The position numbers were made by a program, and so were the translations under genes. From Clarkia xantiana subsp. parviflora (Eukaryota > Streptophyta > Magnoliopsida > Myrtales > Onagraceae), in NCBI GenBank assembly GCA_036873135.1, contig JAPTYO010000001.1, forward strand, positions 47,417,774 through 47,481,773: a stretch of 64,000 bases of DNA, given 5' to 3'. Below the pieces are notes generated by a model that saw nothing but the letters and a program-made list of their open reading frames with translations, ran no database searches and had not been told where the DNA came from. This document shows positions 35,632 through 48,200 of this stretch, one piece after another (position 1 is the stretch's first letter; each line of letters starts with the position of its first letter).

Positions 35632-37757
35632 AAAATACCGAGAACCCGAAATCGTCCCGTCCCGACCCGTAAAACCAATCACGAGCTAAAACCGAGTTTA
35701 TTGCGTGAAGTCTAAAAAACCGAGCCCTCCCACTTACATCTGACAATAACCCTTAAAAAATTAACATCAAAGATAAATTGTATAACCAATGATGTGAACA
35801 TTTGTATGAGAATTATTTATATATAATCAATATAAAATATTATGATATATATAAATCATTTCATGTGTACTAATGGTGTGGACATTTTATCCGATTATAT
35901 ACATAGTTAGCAAAAATTAATAATGTAGAGGCATTTGTCACTTCCATTACAAAAACCCTTCAGAGTAAGAAATAAAGAAATAACGCTACAAAGACGGTTA
36001 ACATCTCATACAAATAATAATTTGTACCCATTGAATCATTAAGATTCTCATTTCTACAAAACTCTATAGTAATTTGAGTTTCGATGATGAATCGTGGGCA
36101 AAACTCCACCATCCTTCTTGCAAGTGTTTCTTCAATGGCAGAGTACAATAGTCCCGACTTTTAAGATTGAACACGCGGAACAAGTTTTGATGTATGCATA
36201 GCATGTTGGGGGGGCAACGTGACCCATGGACACCCCTATGAGAATGTGTGATATTGCTATCACGGATTGGAGCTGAAGATTCATTCATGAAACTGGCTTT
36301 ATCGAAAGTTAGCTAGCATTATTGGAATGGCATGGAGCAGAGCAGGGGATGCGAAAACGAAAGATGAACCTAAGTGGAAGTAGAGATATATGGAGAAAGA
36401 AATAAAGAAAGAAAAGCAACACCATCACCATGTTTGTTTGTTTGTTTGTTATAATAATAATAATAATAATAATAATGTGTTTGTGTCCTTTTTTGCCCAC
36501 GCGCCTAGCTACCCAAACTTATATTTGGCTTCTGCAAGTAAAATGACAAGTCTTGGTTATACTTAACTACCTGACCGCGCGTGCCGTCCGGTCCGCAAGC
36601 TCTCTGTTCTGCGACCAGGCCAGACACGCCACCTTCTGCTGCTGTGCTCGCGAGCTGCCCGCCTTTGCCCTGCCCTGATAACGACGCGTCGTCCTTTGCA
36701 TCGTTTCTCTATCTATGAGGCTTTTGGGCAATAAACCCGGGCAGCCTTTAATCTGTATAATATACAACATCAAGTATATATGCAGCTTGACGGGAATAGA
36801 ATGCAAAAAACTCATTAATTTAAAAAATGCAGAAAATCTGATGCAGTATTGATAAAAAAATCTCAATTTTTTAATTAATTAATCAATTAAATGTTAACGA
36901 CGGCTATCAAAATTTAATAAATACTGGAAATAACAATCTTAAATCTAGAAAGAATCTGAAATTAATAATTAAGTTCAAACAAAACTGATAAATTGTAAAA
37001 AAATACATAAAGAAAGTTTAGTTACGAATTTGACCGTCTAAACGAACCAATTTGACCTAAAAATATCGTATTCCATAGCAACTACGGGCATTGCTCAGAC
37101 TATCGTTTCCGCATAAAAAACTTTATTCGCGCACCAAAATCCGACACTTGAAAGTGTGTTTGTATCATCTACTTACGACCTTATTAGGTTTTTTTGTAAG
37201 CACTTGTAAATTGTAATGATGGCTAATTAAAGTGCTGGTTAGAATAGACCGTCTGCATTGGTGCGGTTATCTCCACTATAATTATATACATCAACTATTG
37301 ATAATACAAGCATTATATTATGAATTATGATATTATAATATATGGTATGTTCAAATTTAATATTAACTAAGTATTAATTAGCATATTTTAATCGATGTTT
37401 AACTGATATGTTGTGTATTAGCTATTACATAATAATTTGTTCGGATTAACTATGTGCTAGCATTAACTAAACGCGAGTTAGATCATAGTATAATTTAATG
37501 TGTGAGTTAGACAATAGTATAATTTAATATATAGAGGATAATTATAATCAAAATAAGATTACCCTGATCTAGTGGATTGTGGATATGACTCCGGCGACAA
37601 CCCTCGTGGCCGAAATATATATAATAATATAATCCATGAAGTATGTATACTCTCATTTGTATTTAGTTACTTTTATAATTGTATACTCATACGAGTTCAA
37701 TTCAAATTTTATTTTAATTAAGTATCATTACATTATTTTTAATCGGTACTTAAATTA
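35632..37757. other. AT-rich spacer with a GC-rich island
   Basis: No gene was recognised. A GC-rich patch at 36570-36690 differs in composition from its surroundings and may be foreign debris. A TAA/ATA trinucleotide run (36451-36476) lies beside a gttt repeat. The right end (37260-37760) resembles sequence at 32100-32560 in general texture only. Confidence 0.35.
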
Positions 37758-37762
37758 ATATA

Positions 37763-38584
37763 TGTTTCGACCAGGTTATTGCGGGTTGCCCGCTGAATAA
37801 CTCGTCGAAGTCTTCGGGTTGGGTGCGAGCCAAGTCCGTTCTCTAAAGTCGCGTGCGGGCCTTAGCTTCGTCTTCTGAACGGCGGTAAGTCCTTTGGGCT
37901 CTCTGGAAGATCGTCTGTCTGCCCCTGCGAAAGGAGCATTACCAAGCAGTCCCCGTGGAGAGGGGGGGGGGGGTGCTTGGTGCGCTCGCTCCGACGATCA
38001 ACATTAGTCGGCTTCTAGAGAGAGAAAGAGAGGGTTTTCTAGAGAGAAGTCAGAGCTTTTCCCATTCTCACCCAAAGTGACTTTTTTTGAATTGACTTGA
38101 AAATGTTTACCCCCAAGGTGGCTATTTATAGGCAACCTTGGACCGTAAACCGGTTTTGACCCGGTTCGATGTGAAAATGTGAACCGGGATGCAGGGGAGA
38201 GCTTTGGGAAAAGGACTCTGACGCGCGTCTCAGGCGGCTGTCACGAGCGGGACGCGCGCGCCTTTGAAACACAGGTCTCGGACACATAGGAGTTAGTTAA
38301 AAATCGAGTCTCCTATACGTTCGGGACGAAATGGGGGGTGTACGCGACACCCCCCCGGGTGTTGAGCTCGCCCGGAATTCCGGGTAAGCCTAGGCTTACC
38401 CGGAATTCCGAGTAGGCCTAGGCTTACCCGGAAATTCCGGGTAAGCCCCCCGGGGATGTCGGGCAAGTTCGCGACTTGCCCAGTTTCCCCCGGTTAGCTC
38501 GAAATTGGGGAATCGTAAAGGGTCTTGCGCGTGTATGAGGTCCGAATAATTAAGACCGAGCCCGAATCATGCGTATATCCATCA
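37763..38584 (-). repeat. 3' LTR (822 bp)
   Basis: Read on the minus strand it starts TGATGGATATACGC and ends GGTCGAAACA. Compared with the other LTR it lacks one unit of a palindromic block around 38380-38450. That block holds ttacccggaattccgggtaa, a perfect 20-bp palindrome repeated with slight changes. Confidence 0.95.
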
Positions 38585-38598
38585 CTTGCCCCCGAGTT
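38585..38598 (-). promoter_or_regulatory. Polypurine tract (plus-strand primer)
   Basis: On the minus strand the sequence aactcgggggcaag lies directly before the 3' LTR, the position of a plus-strand primer. It is only moderately purine-rich, so the call rests mainly on position. Confidence 0.5.
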
Positions 38599-40468
38599 AA
38601 ATAACGGCTTGACCTTTGTTTAACTCTATTCTAAGATAGGGTATACGCGTGATTCGGGTCGTCTGCTCACCTTGAGTTTTGACCTACCAAGGGTGGATAC
38701 GCGCGGCTCAGGCGAATTCCATGTCTTAGTTTTTTGAGGTGGTCATGCTTGACAACTGCACAAAGGGTTAGTAGCACAACGGACTACAAGTAATATGGAA
38801 AATGTGATTGTTTGGAGAATTAAGGCGCGAGCGCACATGAAATCTTTCGGGTTTGCAAGGTGATCAAATAAACATGGAATGCTCTTGTTACGACTAATTG
38901 TACCAAAATGATAATAAATCATGAAAATTTTGGCAAAACGTTTTCCATGCAGTGTGATGGTTTCCGGGAGCCCGTCGTCCGAGACGGCCGTCTTGACGGC
39001 GAGGCGACGGTTTTAGTGAATGATGCAATGCCGGGTTTGGAAAATCACATGTGACGTGCGTAATACGAAAAATTATAAACATAGCGTTTTCAAAAAATTG
39101 AAACCATTTGAAATGACTTAGTTAAATTTAGCTAAGTCATTTGATGATGAAAACCCAAGCTATCAACACTTTTAAAAAATGAAGGGTGGATGAGAGTATA
39201 CATCTTGGATGTATGGTACTTACTGTGTTGTGTAGTCCACCTCTTTCATGATAGTTTATAAAACTATCAACATTTGAATTGGTTGTGGTGAGAGTTTTGG
39301 AGGGGCTAAGGTAGTGATTTTAGGAATTCACTTTGGGGTGCTAGTAAGACCCCATTTCGGCCGGCCACCACCAGGAGTACCACCGGCGAGGTCAGGGCGG
39401 CCCAGCGGCGGCGAGGCGGCGGCGACAGCGGCGGGAGCGGCGGCGGTAGCGGACGGCGGCTGCAACATCCGCGGGTCGATTTCGAGCTCGATTCGACCCG
39501 TTTTCGAGTCCTTCTTGTCGAGTATCGATTGGTAACGTCCTCCCCTCCCTTTTCTTGATGTTAATTAGACCTTTAGGGCTGCACATTTTGAATTTCAATA
39601 AGGTGCATGGTAGGTGTTCGATGAAATGCCTAAGTGAAATTTTGGCTTGATTTTCAAAACTTGTTTTTGGCTAAGCTCTAAATGTAGATAGATAGAGTTA
39701 AGGATATTGAACTCCCTTTGTGAAGAGGTCCCTAGGTTCCGACCACCCGGGGGGGGAATCGTGGAGGTTCAAAGTTGGACTTATTCGAGCGAAAAGTTCG
39801 ACCCTTTGTATCTTGATAGGGGTGGTTTGATATGATGCCCCCTATGGTGATAATGCCCCCTTGATTGTTTGTGAGTGGTTAACCATGCCCCCGGAGTTTA
39901 GATGATTGCTTGGTAGCTCGCGTTCATTAGTGGCTTAGTTGACCCGAGTGTTCCTCGGATTGCTCGGGGAAAAGTAAGTCTCCCCATGACATGTAATAGG
40001 CTTGCTTAAGTGCATTTGATCTGCTTGTTTTTGCCCCCGGAGCCTTGAGCCGTTTTGGGGATAAAATTTGATCGAAATGTGGTCGGATGGCATTTTGGTA
40101 ATTATAACCAACTTTGCATGTCTTTGATTTCTTTAGCTCTTGAACTTGTCGCTTTGTAGAGCGCTTGAATACCTGTGTCATATTGCACAAATGTATGAAA
40201 ATTTGATTAGTAGGTGGCCTAGGCCTTTGATGAGCGTAAGGATTTTCGACTCCCGAGCGGGAGGGTCCCTAGCTGTTTGCTCGCGGACAGTTGGTCCGTT
40301 GGGTTGGATATCCTTGCAAAGGACTTTGATGAATGTGGTTGATGTGTTGCCTTGGTTTTTGATTGAGTTGTGTATGGTTTTTGCAGGGCTTGGTTGACAG
40401 GCTTGCCGGCGCACGACTTTGATATTTAGAGTGTTCCTGATAGGAAACGGTTTCTGCTTCTTCGCACA
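38599..40468. other. Upstream region of the antisense gene
   Basis: Between the 3' LTR and the antisense gene start. Bases 39350-39480 are strongly GC-rich (ggcggc-type triplets) in an otherwise AT-balanced element. The stretch may hold the promoter and leader of the plus-strand gene. No convincing TATA box was fixed. Confidence 0.4.
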
Positions 40469-42801
40469 ATGAGTAAGTCTCATCCCTTTGTTTCGGATAA
40501 CTTTGAGGGAGAGGTTGATGAGGGCACCATGGATTCCGATTCTGGGTCTCGAAGTGGTGTACTTTTGGGACCGTCGGGTGACCGCGTGATACTAGAGAAG
40601 ACTCAGGTATTTTTTCCCAACAAGCTTCCACGTTCCAAGTTTGACCTCTATGTCTCGACCCGGGGCTGGTGTCCCGGCCTAGAGGTTTTGTATCCTTGGG
40701 ATGTTGTAAAGGGGGTTGAGTTTGGTCGGCCCACCGTTCCTCCAGCTGAGTACGAGGCAGTCTACCTTTCACAGTTTCGAGAAGGGCTGCGGTTCCCCTA
40801 CTGTCAGGATCTGGTCCGCCTTTGTCGATATTATAGGATTTCTCCCATCTCTATTACCCCACCAGGGTTTAGAGCTTGGACGTGTTTTCGGGTGCAATGT
40901 CATCTAAACTCCTGGGACTACTCGATAGTGTTGTTTCGAGCCTTCTACCGCCTGGGTAAGGCGGACGAGTCTGGGATGTGCACCTTCAGCTTGCGTTGGC
41001 CTCATATGACCGAAAAGGGATTTTCTTCCCTTGGCTTGCGCAGGGCGGGGTGGAATACTGAAGCGCGATTTTGTGAACGGTCGGACACTTCCCAGAATAA
41101 ATGGAAGTGTCAGTACTTCTTTATAAAGGATGCGGGCACGACTTGGACGACTTCTCACATATTGGATGCCGATCCCGTTCCACGCTTTCAGGAGTTCTCC
41201 GATAGAGATAAGGTCGCTTTGAAGAAGATCCACGCGGCGAATAGGGCGGGGGAGTACAGCCCCCTTTATCGTGCTTCTGACGCCGAGCTGCTCGCGGCGG
41301 GCATTCACGTACGTCCTTCGGGGGAGGAGTTGGTATGTTTTGAAGTTTTGTAACATCTGCTCTTGTTTCCTTGTAGGTTGGTTTCTTAACAGACGCCCCT
41401 GTTTACAGGGTGGAGTTGCAGGCGGGTCTTCTCAGATTGTTCCCGGCCTAGACGATACTCTTCCTGTTGGCCCGGGTATGGGACTTGTGCCTTTTAAAGG
41501 TTTTGTTGAGATTTTTCCCATGCTAACATGTTAATGGTCTTTTTGTGGTCGTCTTTGTAGGCTTGGAATTCCCGACGGCGGGGGGAGTTGTACCTGTCGG
41601 GGAGCATGATGCTGACGTTCGTTTCCCGAGCGATCCTAGGAGGTTGACATCTGCCGGCATGCCTCTTGCTCCTTCCTGTGACAAAGGGAAAGGGCCTATG
41701 TATGCAGATTCGACCATGCCTGTCCCCCGGTCGGGGAGCGGGCGTTCAGTGGAGTTGTCTCCCTTGGCAGGTGACTGTGGTTGACTTCTTGTTGTATTGG
41801 TATGGTTTGCCTTCTCCTAATGTGTTTGCTTTTGATGTGTAGTTGTTCCTACTCCTCCGGCTCTCCGCAAGTCTGATTTGATTTGCCGGCTTGATCAGGA
41901 TGTGTCTGGGAATGAGTGGGCTCCGTATTCTCAGTCTACTGTCCGTTTTCCCAAGGATGTTTCCCTGAGCACACCTGCTGTTGGTGTGCGTGTGGTTCAG
42001 CGGTCTGTTCCGCCGGCTGACCGCAAGACGTGTCCCCGGGACCCTGAGGCTGCGCTGAAATGTGTCGAGGACTCGCTCGCGCGCTTTGCTCCTGTACGTT
42101 GTTTTCCTTTTATGTTGGATTTATCACGTTTGTCTGGCTTCTTTGAGTGTGATGTGCTTGTGTTGTTGTTGCAGGTGAATGCCGTGATGACCAACCTTTC
42201 CTCCTTCGTTGTTGAGCTTGTTGAGGAGACGAGGGGTTTGCAGGATCGTCATGAGCACTTGTCTCAGGATGTTGTTGTGTTGAGGGAGAAGGCGCGCGCA
42301 CATTCAGATGCTTCTTCCAAGGCTTCCGCTGATCTCAAGGGAAGTCAGGATTGTGCGTCTCAGCTGGAGGCGGAGCTATTTTCCCTACTGCGCCAGGAGA
42401 AGGTTGAAGAGGAGGCGCATGCTGTGGCGCTGAGGGACACCAATGAGTCTCACGTTGCCCTGGGTGATCAGCTTGGGATGATTGAGTTTCCTACTACAGC
42501 TGATTACCCAAAGCTTCTTGAGAAGGCACGTGATGATCGCATGGAGTCCTTCTCTGTGGATTACTTCAGGAGGGTATACTCTCTTGCCCCTGATTTTCCT
42601 TTCCAGAGTGCTGGTCCATATACTGGCTATGCCCTTGGGGCTATTGCGGGGATCCGAGCGGGTGGTGGAACGAGTGGTTTGACGGGACAGGTGTCCGTCC
42701 CTGTTGGTGATGATCGGCGTGGTGCTTTCAAAGGCCCTGCGCAAGATGTTTTTATGACTGACGCCTTTGGTTCTGGTGCTCCTGACGTTGGGTCAGGTTG
42801 A
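40469..42801 (+). CDS. Antisense spliced gene inside the retrotransposon (putative gypsy-type transposon protein)
   Basis: Exons 40469-41332, 41409-41499, 41561-41770, 41843-42093 and 42175-42801 join through four GT-AG introns of 61-81 bp. Phases (0, 1, 1, 0) all agree, giving about 680 residues. Residues about 45-240 (RSKFDLYVSTRGW, EAVYLSQFREGLRFPYCQDL, FFIKDAGTTW) resemble the plant domain called Transposase_28 / putative gypsy-type transposon protein. The last 209 codons begin VNAVMTNLSSFVVELVEE and form a Glu/Gln/Lys-rich coiled-coil stretch. It runs opposite to gag-pro. Antisense extra frames are known in Tat-lineage elements such as Grande; their function is unknown. Introns in this direction cannot be removed from the element's genomic RNA, which explains why they survive. 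No catalytic motif was seen. Confidence 0.78.
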
Positions 42802-43098
42802 TCTTTCTTTGTTTTTTCTTGTGTATATACGGTTGCTCCCCTTGCATGGGTGAGATTTTGACGGGGTGCGTCTTGGGCTTGACTTTTTATGCTGGCTGGA
42901 TGTCTTTACTTTTAGTCCTGCTATATTATATATATATATGCCTGACATGAGATGTTAGAAAGATATAATACTTAGTATTATTTTGCATCTTCCTTTATTG
43001 CTGTCTCAATAACTTGTTCTCTTTTTGGAAGAGTGTTGCTCTATTGACTGGTCGATTTCCTTGATCCGATGGTTTTCCTTAGGAAACTGCATCTTTGT
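42802..43098. other. 3' flank of the antisense gene
   Basis: A T-rich stretch after the stop codon, probably 3' untranslated sequence of the antisense gene, leading into the tandem array. Confidence 0.4.
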
Positions 43099-44930
43099 TG
43101 GTGGCGGGGTGTGGATGAGTTAGTATTACCGACCCTTGCATTTGTTTGCGAGGGAGGATTCCTAATGATCCGTATGTCCCCCGACTTTTTGCAAGGATGT
43201 GAATAGATTAGTACGTTCACATCCTTGTATTGCGGCGAAGTGTGGATAGATTAGTACGTCCGACACTTGCATTTGTTTGCGAGGGAGGATTCTCAATGAT
43301 CCGCTTGTCCCCCAACTTTTTGCAAGGATGTGAATAGATTAGTACGTTCACATCCTTGTATTGCTGCGAAGTGTGGATAGATTAGTACGTCCGACACTTG
43401 CATTTGTTTGCGAGGGAGGATTCCCAATGATCCGCTTGTCCCCCGACTTTTTGCAAGGATGTGAATAGGTTAGTACGTTCACATCCTTGTATTGCTGCGA
43501 AGTGTGGATAGATTAGTACGTCCGACACTTGCATTTGTTTGCGAGGTAGGATTCCCAATGATCCGCTTGTCCCCCGACTTTTTGCAAGGATGTGAATAGA
43601 TTAGTACGTTCACATCCTTGTATTGCTGCGAAGTGTGGATAGATTAGTACGTCCGACACTTGCATTTGTTTGCGAGGTAGGATTCCCAATGATCCGCTTG
43701 TCCCCCGACTTTTTGCAAGGATGTGAATAGATTAGTACGTTCACATCCTTGTATTGCGGCGAAGTGTGGATAGATTAGTACGTCTGACACTTGCATTTGT
43801 TTGCGAGGGAGGATTCCCAATGATCCGCTTGTCCCCCGACTTTTTGCAAGGATGTGAATAGATTAGTACGTTCACCTCCTTGTATTGCTGCGAAGTGTGG
43901 ATAGATTAGTACGTCCGACACTTGCATTTGTTTGCGAGGGAGGATTCTCAATGATCCGCTTGTCCCCCAACTTTTTGCAAGGATGTGAATAGATTAGTAC
44001 GTTCACATCCTTGTATTGCTGCGAAGTGTGGATAGATTAGTACGTCCGACACTTGCATTTGTTTGCGAGGGAGGATTCCCAATGATCCGCTTGTCCCCCG
44101 ACTTTTTGCAAGGATGTGAATAGATTAGTACGTTCACATCCTTGTATTGCTGCGAAGTGTGGATAGATTAGTACGTCCGACACTTGCATTTGTTTGCGAG
44201 GTAGGATTCCCAATGATCCGCTTGTCCCCCGACTTTTTGCAAGGATGTGAATAGATTAGTACGTTCACATCCTTGTATTGCTGCGAAGTGTGGATAGATT
44301 AGTACGTCCGACACTTGCATTTGTTTGCGAGGTAGGATTCCCAATGATCCGCTTGTCCCCCGAATTTTTGCAAGGATGTGAATAGATTAGTACGTTCACA
44401 TCCTTGTATTGCGGCGAAGTGTGGATAGATTAGTACGTCCGACACTTGCATTTGTTTGCGAGGGAGGATTCCCAATGATCCGCTTGTCCCCCGACTTTTT
44501 GCAAGGATGTGAATAGATTAGTACGTTCACCTCCTTGTATTGCTGCGAAGTGTGGATAGATTAGTACGTCCGACACTTGCATTTGTTTGCGAGGTAGGAT
44601 TCCCAATGATCCGCTTGTCCCCCGACTTTTTGCCAGGATGTGAATAGATTAGTACGTTCACATCCTTGTATTGCTGCGAAGTGTGGATAGATTAGTACGT
44701 CCGACACTTGCATTTGTTTGCGAGGGAGGATTCCCAATGATCCGCTTGTCCCCCGACTTTTTGCAAGGATGTGAATAGATTAGTACGTTCACATCCTTGT
44801 ATTGCTGCGAAGTGTGGATAGATTAGTACGTCCGACACTTGCATTTGTTTGCGAGGGAGGATTCCCAATGATCCGCTTGTCCCCCGACTTTTTGCAAGGA
44901 TGTGAATAGATTAGTACGTTCACATCCTTG
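43099..44930. repeat. 131-bp tandem array, 14 units, each with two hairpins
   Basis: The marker gcaaggatgtgaata falls at 43191, 43322, 43453, 43584 and so on to 44894, exactly 131 bp apart for all 13 intervals (the copy at 44632 reads gccagg). The first unit is degenerate. Each unit holds two stem-loops with the same 12-nt loop tagattagtacg. One has the 12-bp stem caaggatgtgaa/ttcacatccttg; the other has the stem aagtgtgga/tcc(g)acactt. Variant bases recur every 655 bp (five units), showing block duplication. It is non-coding and lies between the convergent gag-pro and antisense genes. Tat-lineage elements often carry such arrays, and some satellites arose from them. Confidence 0.95.
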
Positions 44931-45290
44931 TTGAAATTATTTTGTCTCCTTGCGTGCGTCGCGCTTCCTCTGTTTTGAATATAGGCATGAGCTTCGCTTA
45001 GTCTTGCTTTGATGTCTTTTTGATGGCTTTTCTTGTTGGTTGCCCTTTCTGCGTATAGAGTTAGGGCCTTTGTTGATGATGTACGTGGCTTGTTCCTGGT
45101 TTTGGACCGGGGTAGCTTGCCATTACATAGTGATTTTTCCTACGCAAGGAGTGAACTTCATTAGTCTTCTTGTTTATTTACAAAGGATGTGCATGGATGG
45201 AGTCAACTGATCTCCCATCCTAAACGTTCTACTCAGTACTTGAAAAGTAAAGATAGAGTATGTGCATGTCATAGGGGAAGGATTATTCCC
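44931..45290. other. Spacer between the tandem array and gag-pro
   Basis: No feature was recognised. It follows the gag-pro stop on the minus strand. Confidence 0.4.
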
Positions 45291-48200
45291 TTAGTGACGG
45301 TTTGATAAAGCTGGCTTCTCGCATGCAATGTAGGAGCGCAGAGCTCCTTGTTTGATCAGTTCCTCGATTCTGTTGCATAGAGAGGGGCACCCATTCGTGC
45401 TGTGACCCCATCTGTTGTGGTAGTGGCACCACGTTTCTGGATTCTTCCCGAGGAAGGCAATCCGGATCTCGCTTGGAGGAGGTAAAACATCCTTCAGGAT
45501 GGTCTTGAACAACTCTTCCACCTCTATGTTCAGAGGTGTATATTCGCCATCTTGGTTGTTGTTCATGTCCTGTCTTGCACGCTTGTGTTCGCGCGCCTCC
45601 TCTTGTTCTGCGGGTGGGATAAACCACCCCAGCTCGTTTGCGACCTCGATTGCTGTTTCCATCTTCTCTTTCAAGTCAGCCATAGATTTGGTTGTTCTCC
45701 ACCCTTGTGTTCGTCCAAATAGGAGGAATGTAGGTGAGTTCATGTTCAGGAAAAAGGCATTGATTACGGCTGACTTTTCTGCCAAACTTGAAGTTGCATT
45801 TATGGCGAATCGCTTGAAGTAACTCTGGATGGATTCCGTCTCCCCTTGTTTGATGTCCCATATGCTTGGGAGCATTGGGGTTTGAAATGCTGGGAGTCTT
45901 TCTCCTTTGCTCATCATTTCGTCAAATCGCATTTCAACTTCAGACTTGGAACACTGTCCCCTTTCAATGACTGCTATGTCCAGGCGGTTCTTGCATCTTA
46001 GGGCGTTGACATAGCATTTTCGTGCTGTCGTCTGATCGACCAAGACTTCACCAATTCCTCCCCTTAGGCGGTATTTCAGCTTTTGATGTGCCGTTGAAGG
46101 CACCATCTCGTAGGGGTTTATCGTTGTTCTTCCGAGAATTCCGTTGTAAGCGCCAAGGCTCTCGACGATCACGAAAGTGATGTCGACTTTCATTGCGTTC
46201 CATCCTTCTCCTATCACAGTGGGAAGGGTGATCATCCCCAGTGGGTATGTAGCAGCTCCAGCAAAGCTTACTAACGGGAAATTTCCCGGCTTCAGGTCCT
46301 CTCTCTTCATTCCCAGCTGTTCGAGGACATTGATATGGAGGATGTCTGACGAGCTTCCTCCGTCGACTAGAATTCTTTTGACGTCGAACCCGTTGATTTC
46401 CATCGTTATTACTAACGCGTCATCATGCGGGTAGACGATGTGTGCCATGTCTTTTCTCGAGAATCCTATCACGGGGTCCTCCTCTTCTGGTTTCTTTCTT
46501 TTTCCATACTTGGGGAGTGTGCTTGCCTGCGCAGCGTATACATCTCTTGTGTTGGAGACTTGTCCTCCTGCAGCTGGACCACCATGAATGACATTAATAA
46601 CTCCCCTCTTTTTAGGGGGGTTGTCATTGGTCTTCTCTTTTCCTTTCTCCTTTGGCGTGAATTTTCTTTTCACCTTCTCAATCTTTCCCCCCTGGTCGAC
46701 GTAGTGCTTAAGTCCGCCTTCTTGTATGATTCGATTGATTTGGAACTTAAGGCTTCTACAGTCGTCTGTTTCATGGCCGTTGACTTCGTGGCTTTCACAC
46801 CACTTGTCTTGTTCCTTCCCCAGCTGGCCCTTTCTGAAACCGAATGGCTCTTTCCAGAGGTTTTGTTCTTTCATTTCTTTCAGTATGACACTCAGGGGAG
46901 CGTTCAAAGGGATTAGCTCAATGGTGTTGACGTCTGGATTCTTGTCTTCTTCAATGTTGAATGTTCTCTTCTGGGGCGGAGTCCACTGTTTTTGTTGGGG
47001 GGTTTGGTTCTGCTTCGGGGGGTCTGGCTTACTTTCATCTTTCTTGTTGCCGGGCTTAACCCACTTGTCCCGTGCTGTCATCTTGTAATGCTCAGCATCA
47101 ATGTACTCTTTTACTCTTGCCACGAGCTCTTCCATTGTTTCCGCCGGTCTTGTAGAGAGCTTTTGGCCCAAGTCGTACCCGTGCCTACCCAGGTTTCTGA
47201 CAAAGGCGTGGATGATTTCTATCTCTGCGATGTTTGTTTGGATTTCCGAGATGTTTTGATTAAATCAGATGTAGTAGCTTGCGAGGGACTCATTCCACTC
47301 TTGCTTGACGTCATCCAAGGCATTTGATCCTTTGATAATCAAACGTTCTCCCATGTAACGTTGGATGAACTTTTCTTTGAGGGACTGCCACGAGTCTATG
47401 CTTTTCTTTGGCAGGGAGAAGAGCCAGTGTGCGGCTGGTCCGCCTAACGTTTGGGGGAACGTCATGGCTATGTGGTGAGGGTTGTCTGTCCTTCCCAAAA
47501 GCATTACTTCATGCTGCTGCACATGCTCTATCGGGTCTCCCTTGCCTCGGTACTTTTCCGGTCTTAGATTATACAGTGCGTCTGGGACGCGATTGTACAC
47601 CAGCTCGTCAGTGAAAGGGTGGGATGTGGTGTCCACCAATGTGTTCATCCCTCTCATTTTCCTTTGCTTTATCTTCTTTTCGATCAGCTCTTCAAGCATC
47701 TCCTCCGTCAGCCCGGTGACTGGGTTACCCTGATTTTGGGGGTATGCTTCTTGTCCCATGCTTGCGCCTTGTTGGGGAAATTGCGCCTGTGTCGGGTTGT
47801 ACTGAGAATATCCACCTTGATATCCCTGGAATGTTTGAGACGGCTGCCTCCAGGCTCCTTCATTGAATGGCCCTGCTTGGTAAGGTGTTTGGGAATGTGA
47901 GAGCTCCTGTCTTGTCCCTTGTTGGGGGAACTGCCTGCTTTGCTGTGCGTTCCCGTGAAAGGTCGGGGTTTTTGAGATTGTAGGGCCTCTCTGCTGAGGT
48001 GCATTCATTGGAGGCGCCTGCCTTGGTGGCGGGGGCATATTTGCTTGTTGCGCAGGAGGGGGTGGTGGCGCCCCGTATCCTTGGTTGCGCAATGCCTCTC
48101 TCAGATGAAGCAGCTGTTCGAGTGCTGCCATCATTTCCGGGGTGACTGTAGGTGCAGTCTGTGCCCCTGGTGCCTGGTTGTATGCTCCAGCGTTTGGCAT

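Noticed and set aside
34917..35682. Minus-strand frames of 175 and 93 codons and a 110-codon plus frame.
   Set aside because: They fall inside the solo LTR with its exact target duplication; LTRs of this class are non-coding.
36064..36288. Minus-strand 74-codon frame with Cys and His residues.
   Set aside because: No recognisable domain, no partner exons, and no support from neighbouring sequence.
39314..39598. GC-rich frames of 68-73 codons on both strands.
   Set aside because: They follow the ggcggc triplet bias of the patch and lack any splice link to the antisense gene that I could establish.
40269..42744. Minus-strand frames of 100-167 codons opposite the antisense gene.
   Set aside because: The plus-strand chain has matching splice sites and domain similarity; the minus frames have neither. 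They were also checked for reverse transcriptase motifs (YxDD, LPQG) and none was seen.
43099..44930. The regular 131-bp array looks at first like a CRISPR array.
   Set aside because: The units repeat in full with no unique spacers, and the sequence is a plant retrotransposon. Tandem satellite-like amplification explains it.
46425..47327. Long plus-strand frames at 46425-46916, 46726-47088 and 46992-47327.
   Set aside because: They are shadows of the minus-strand gag-protease frame, with biased hydrophobic composition and no family match.
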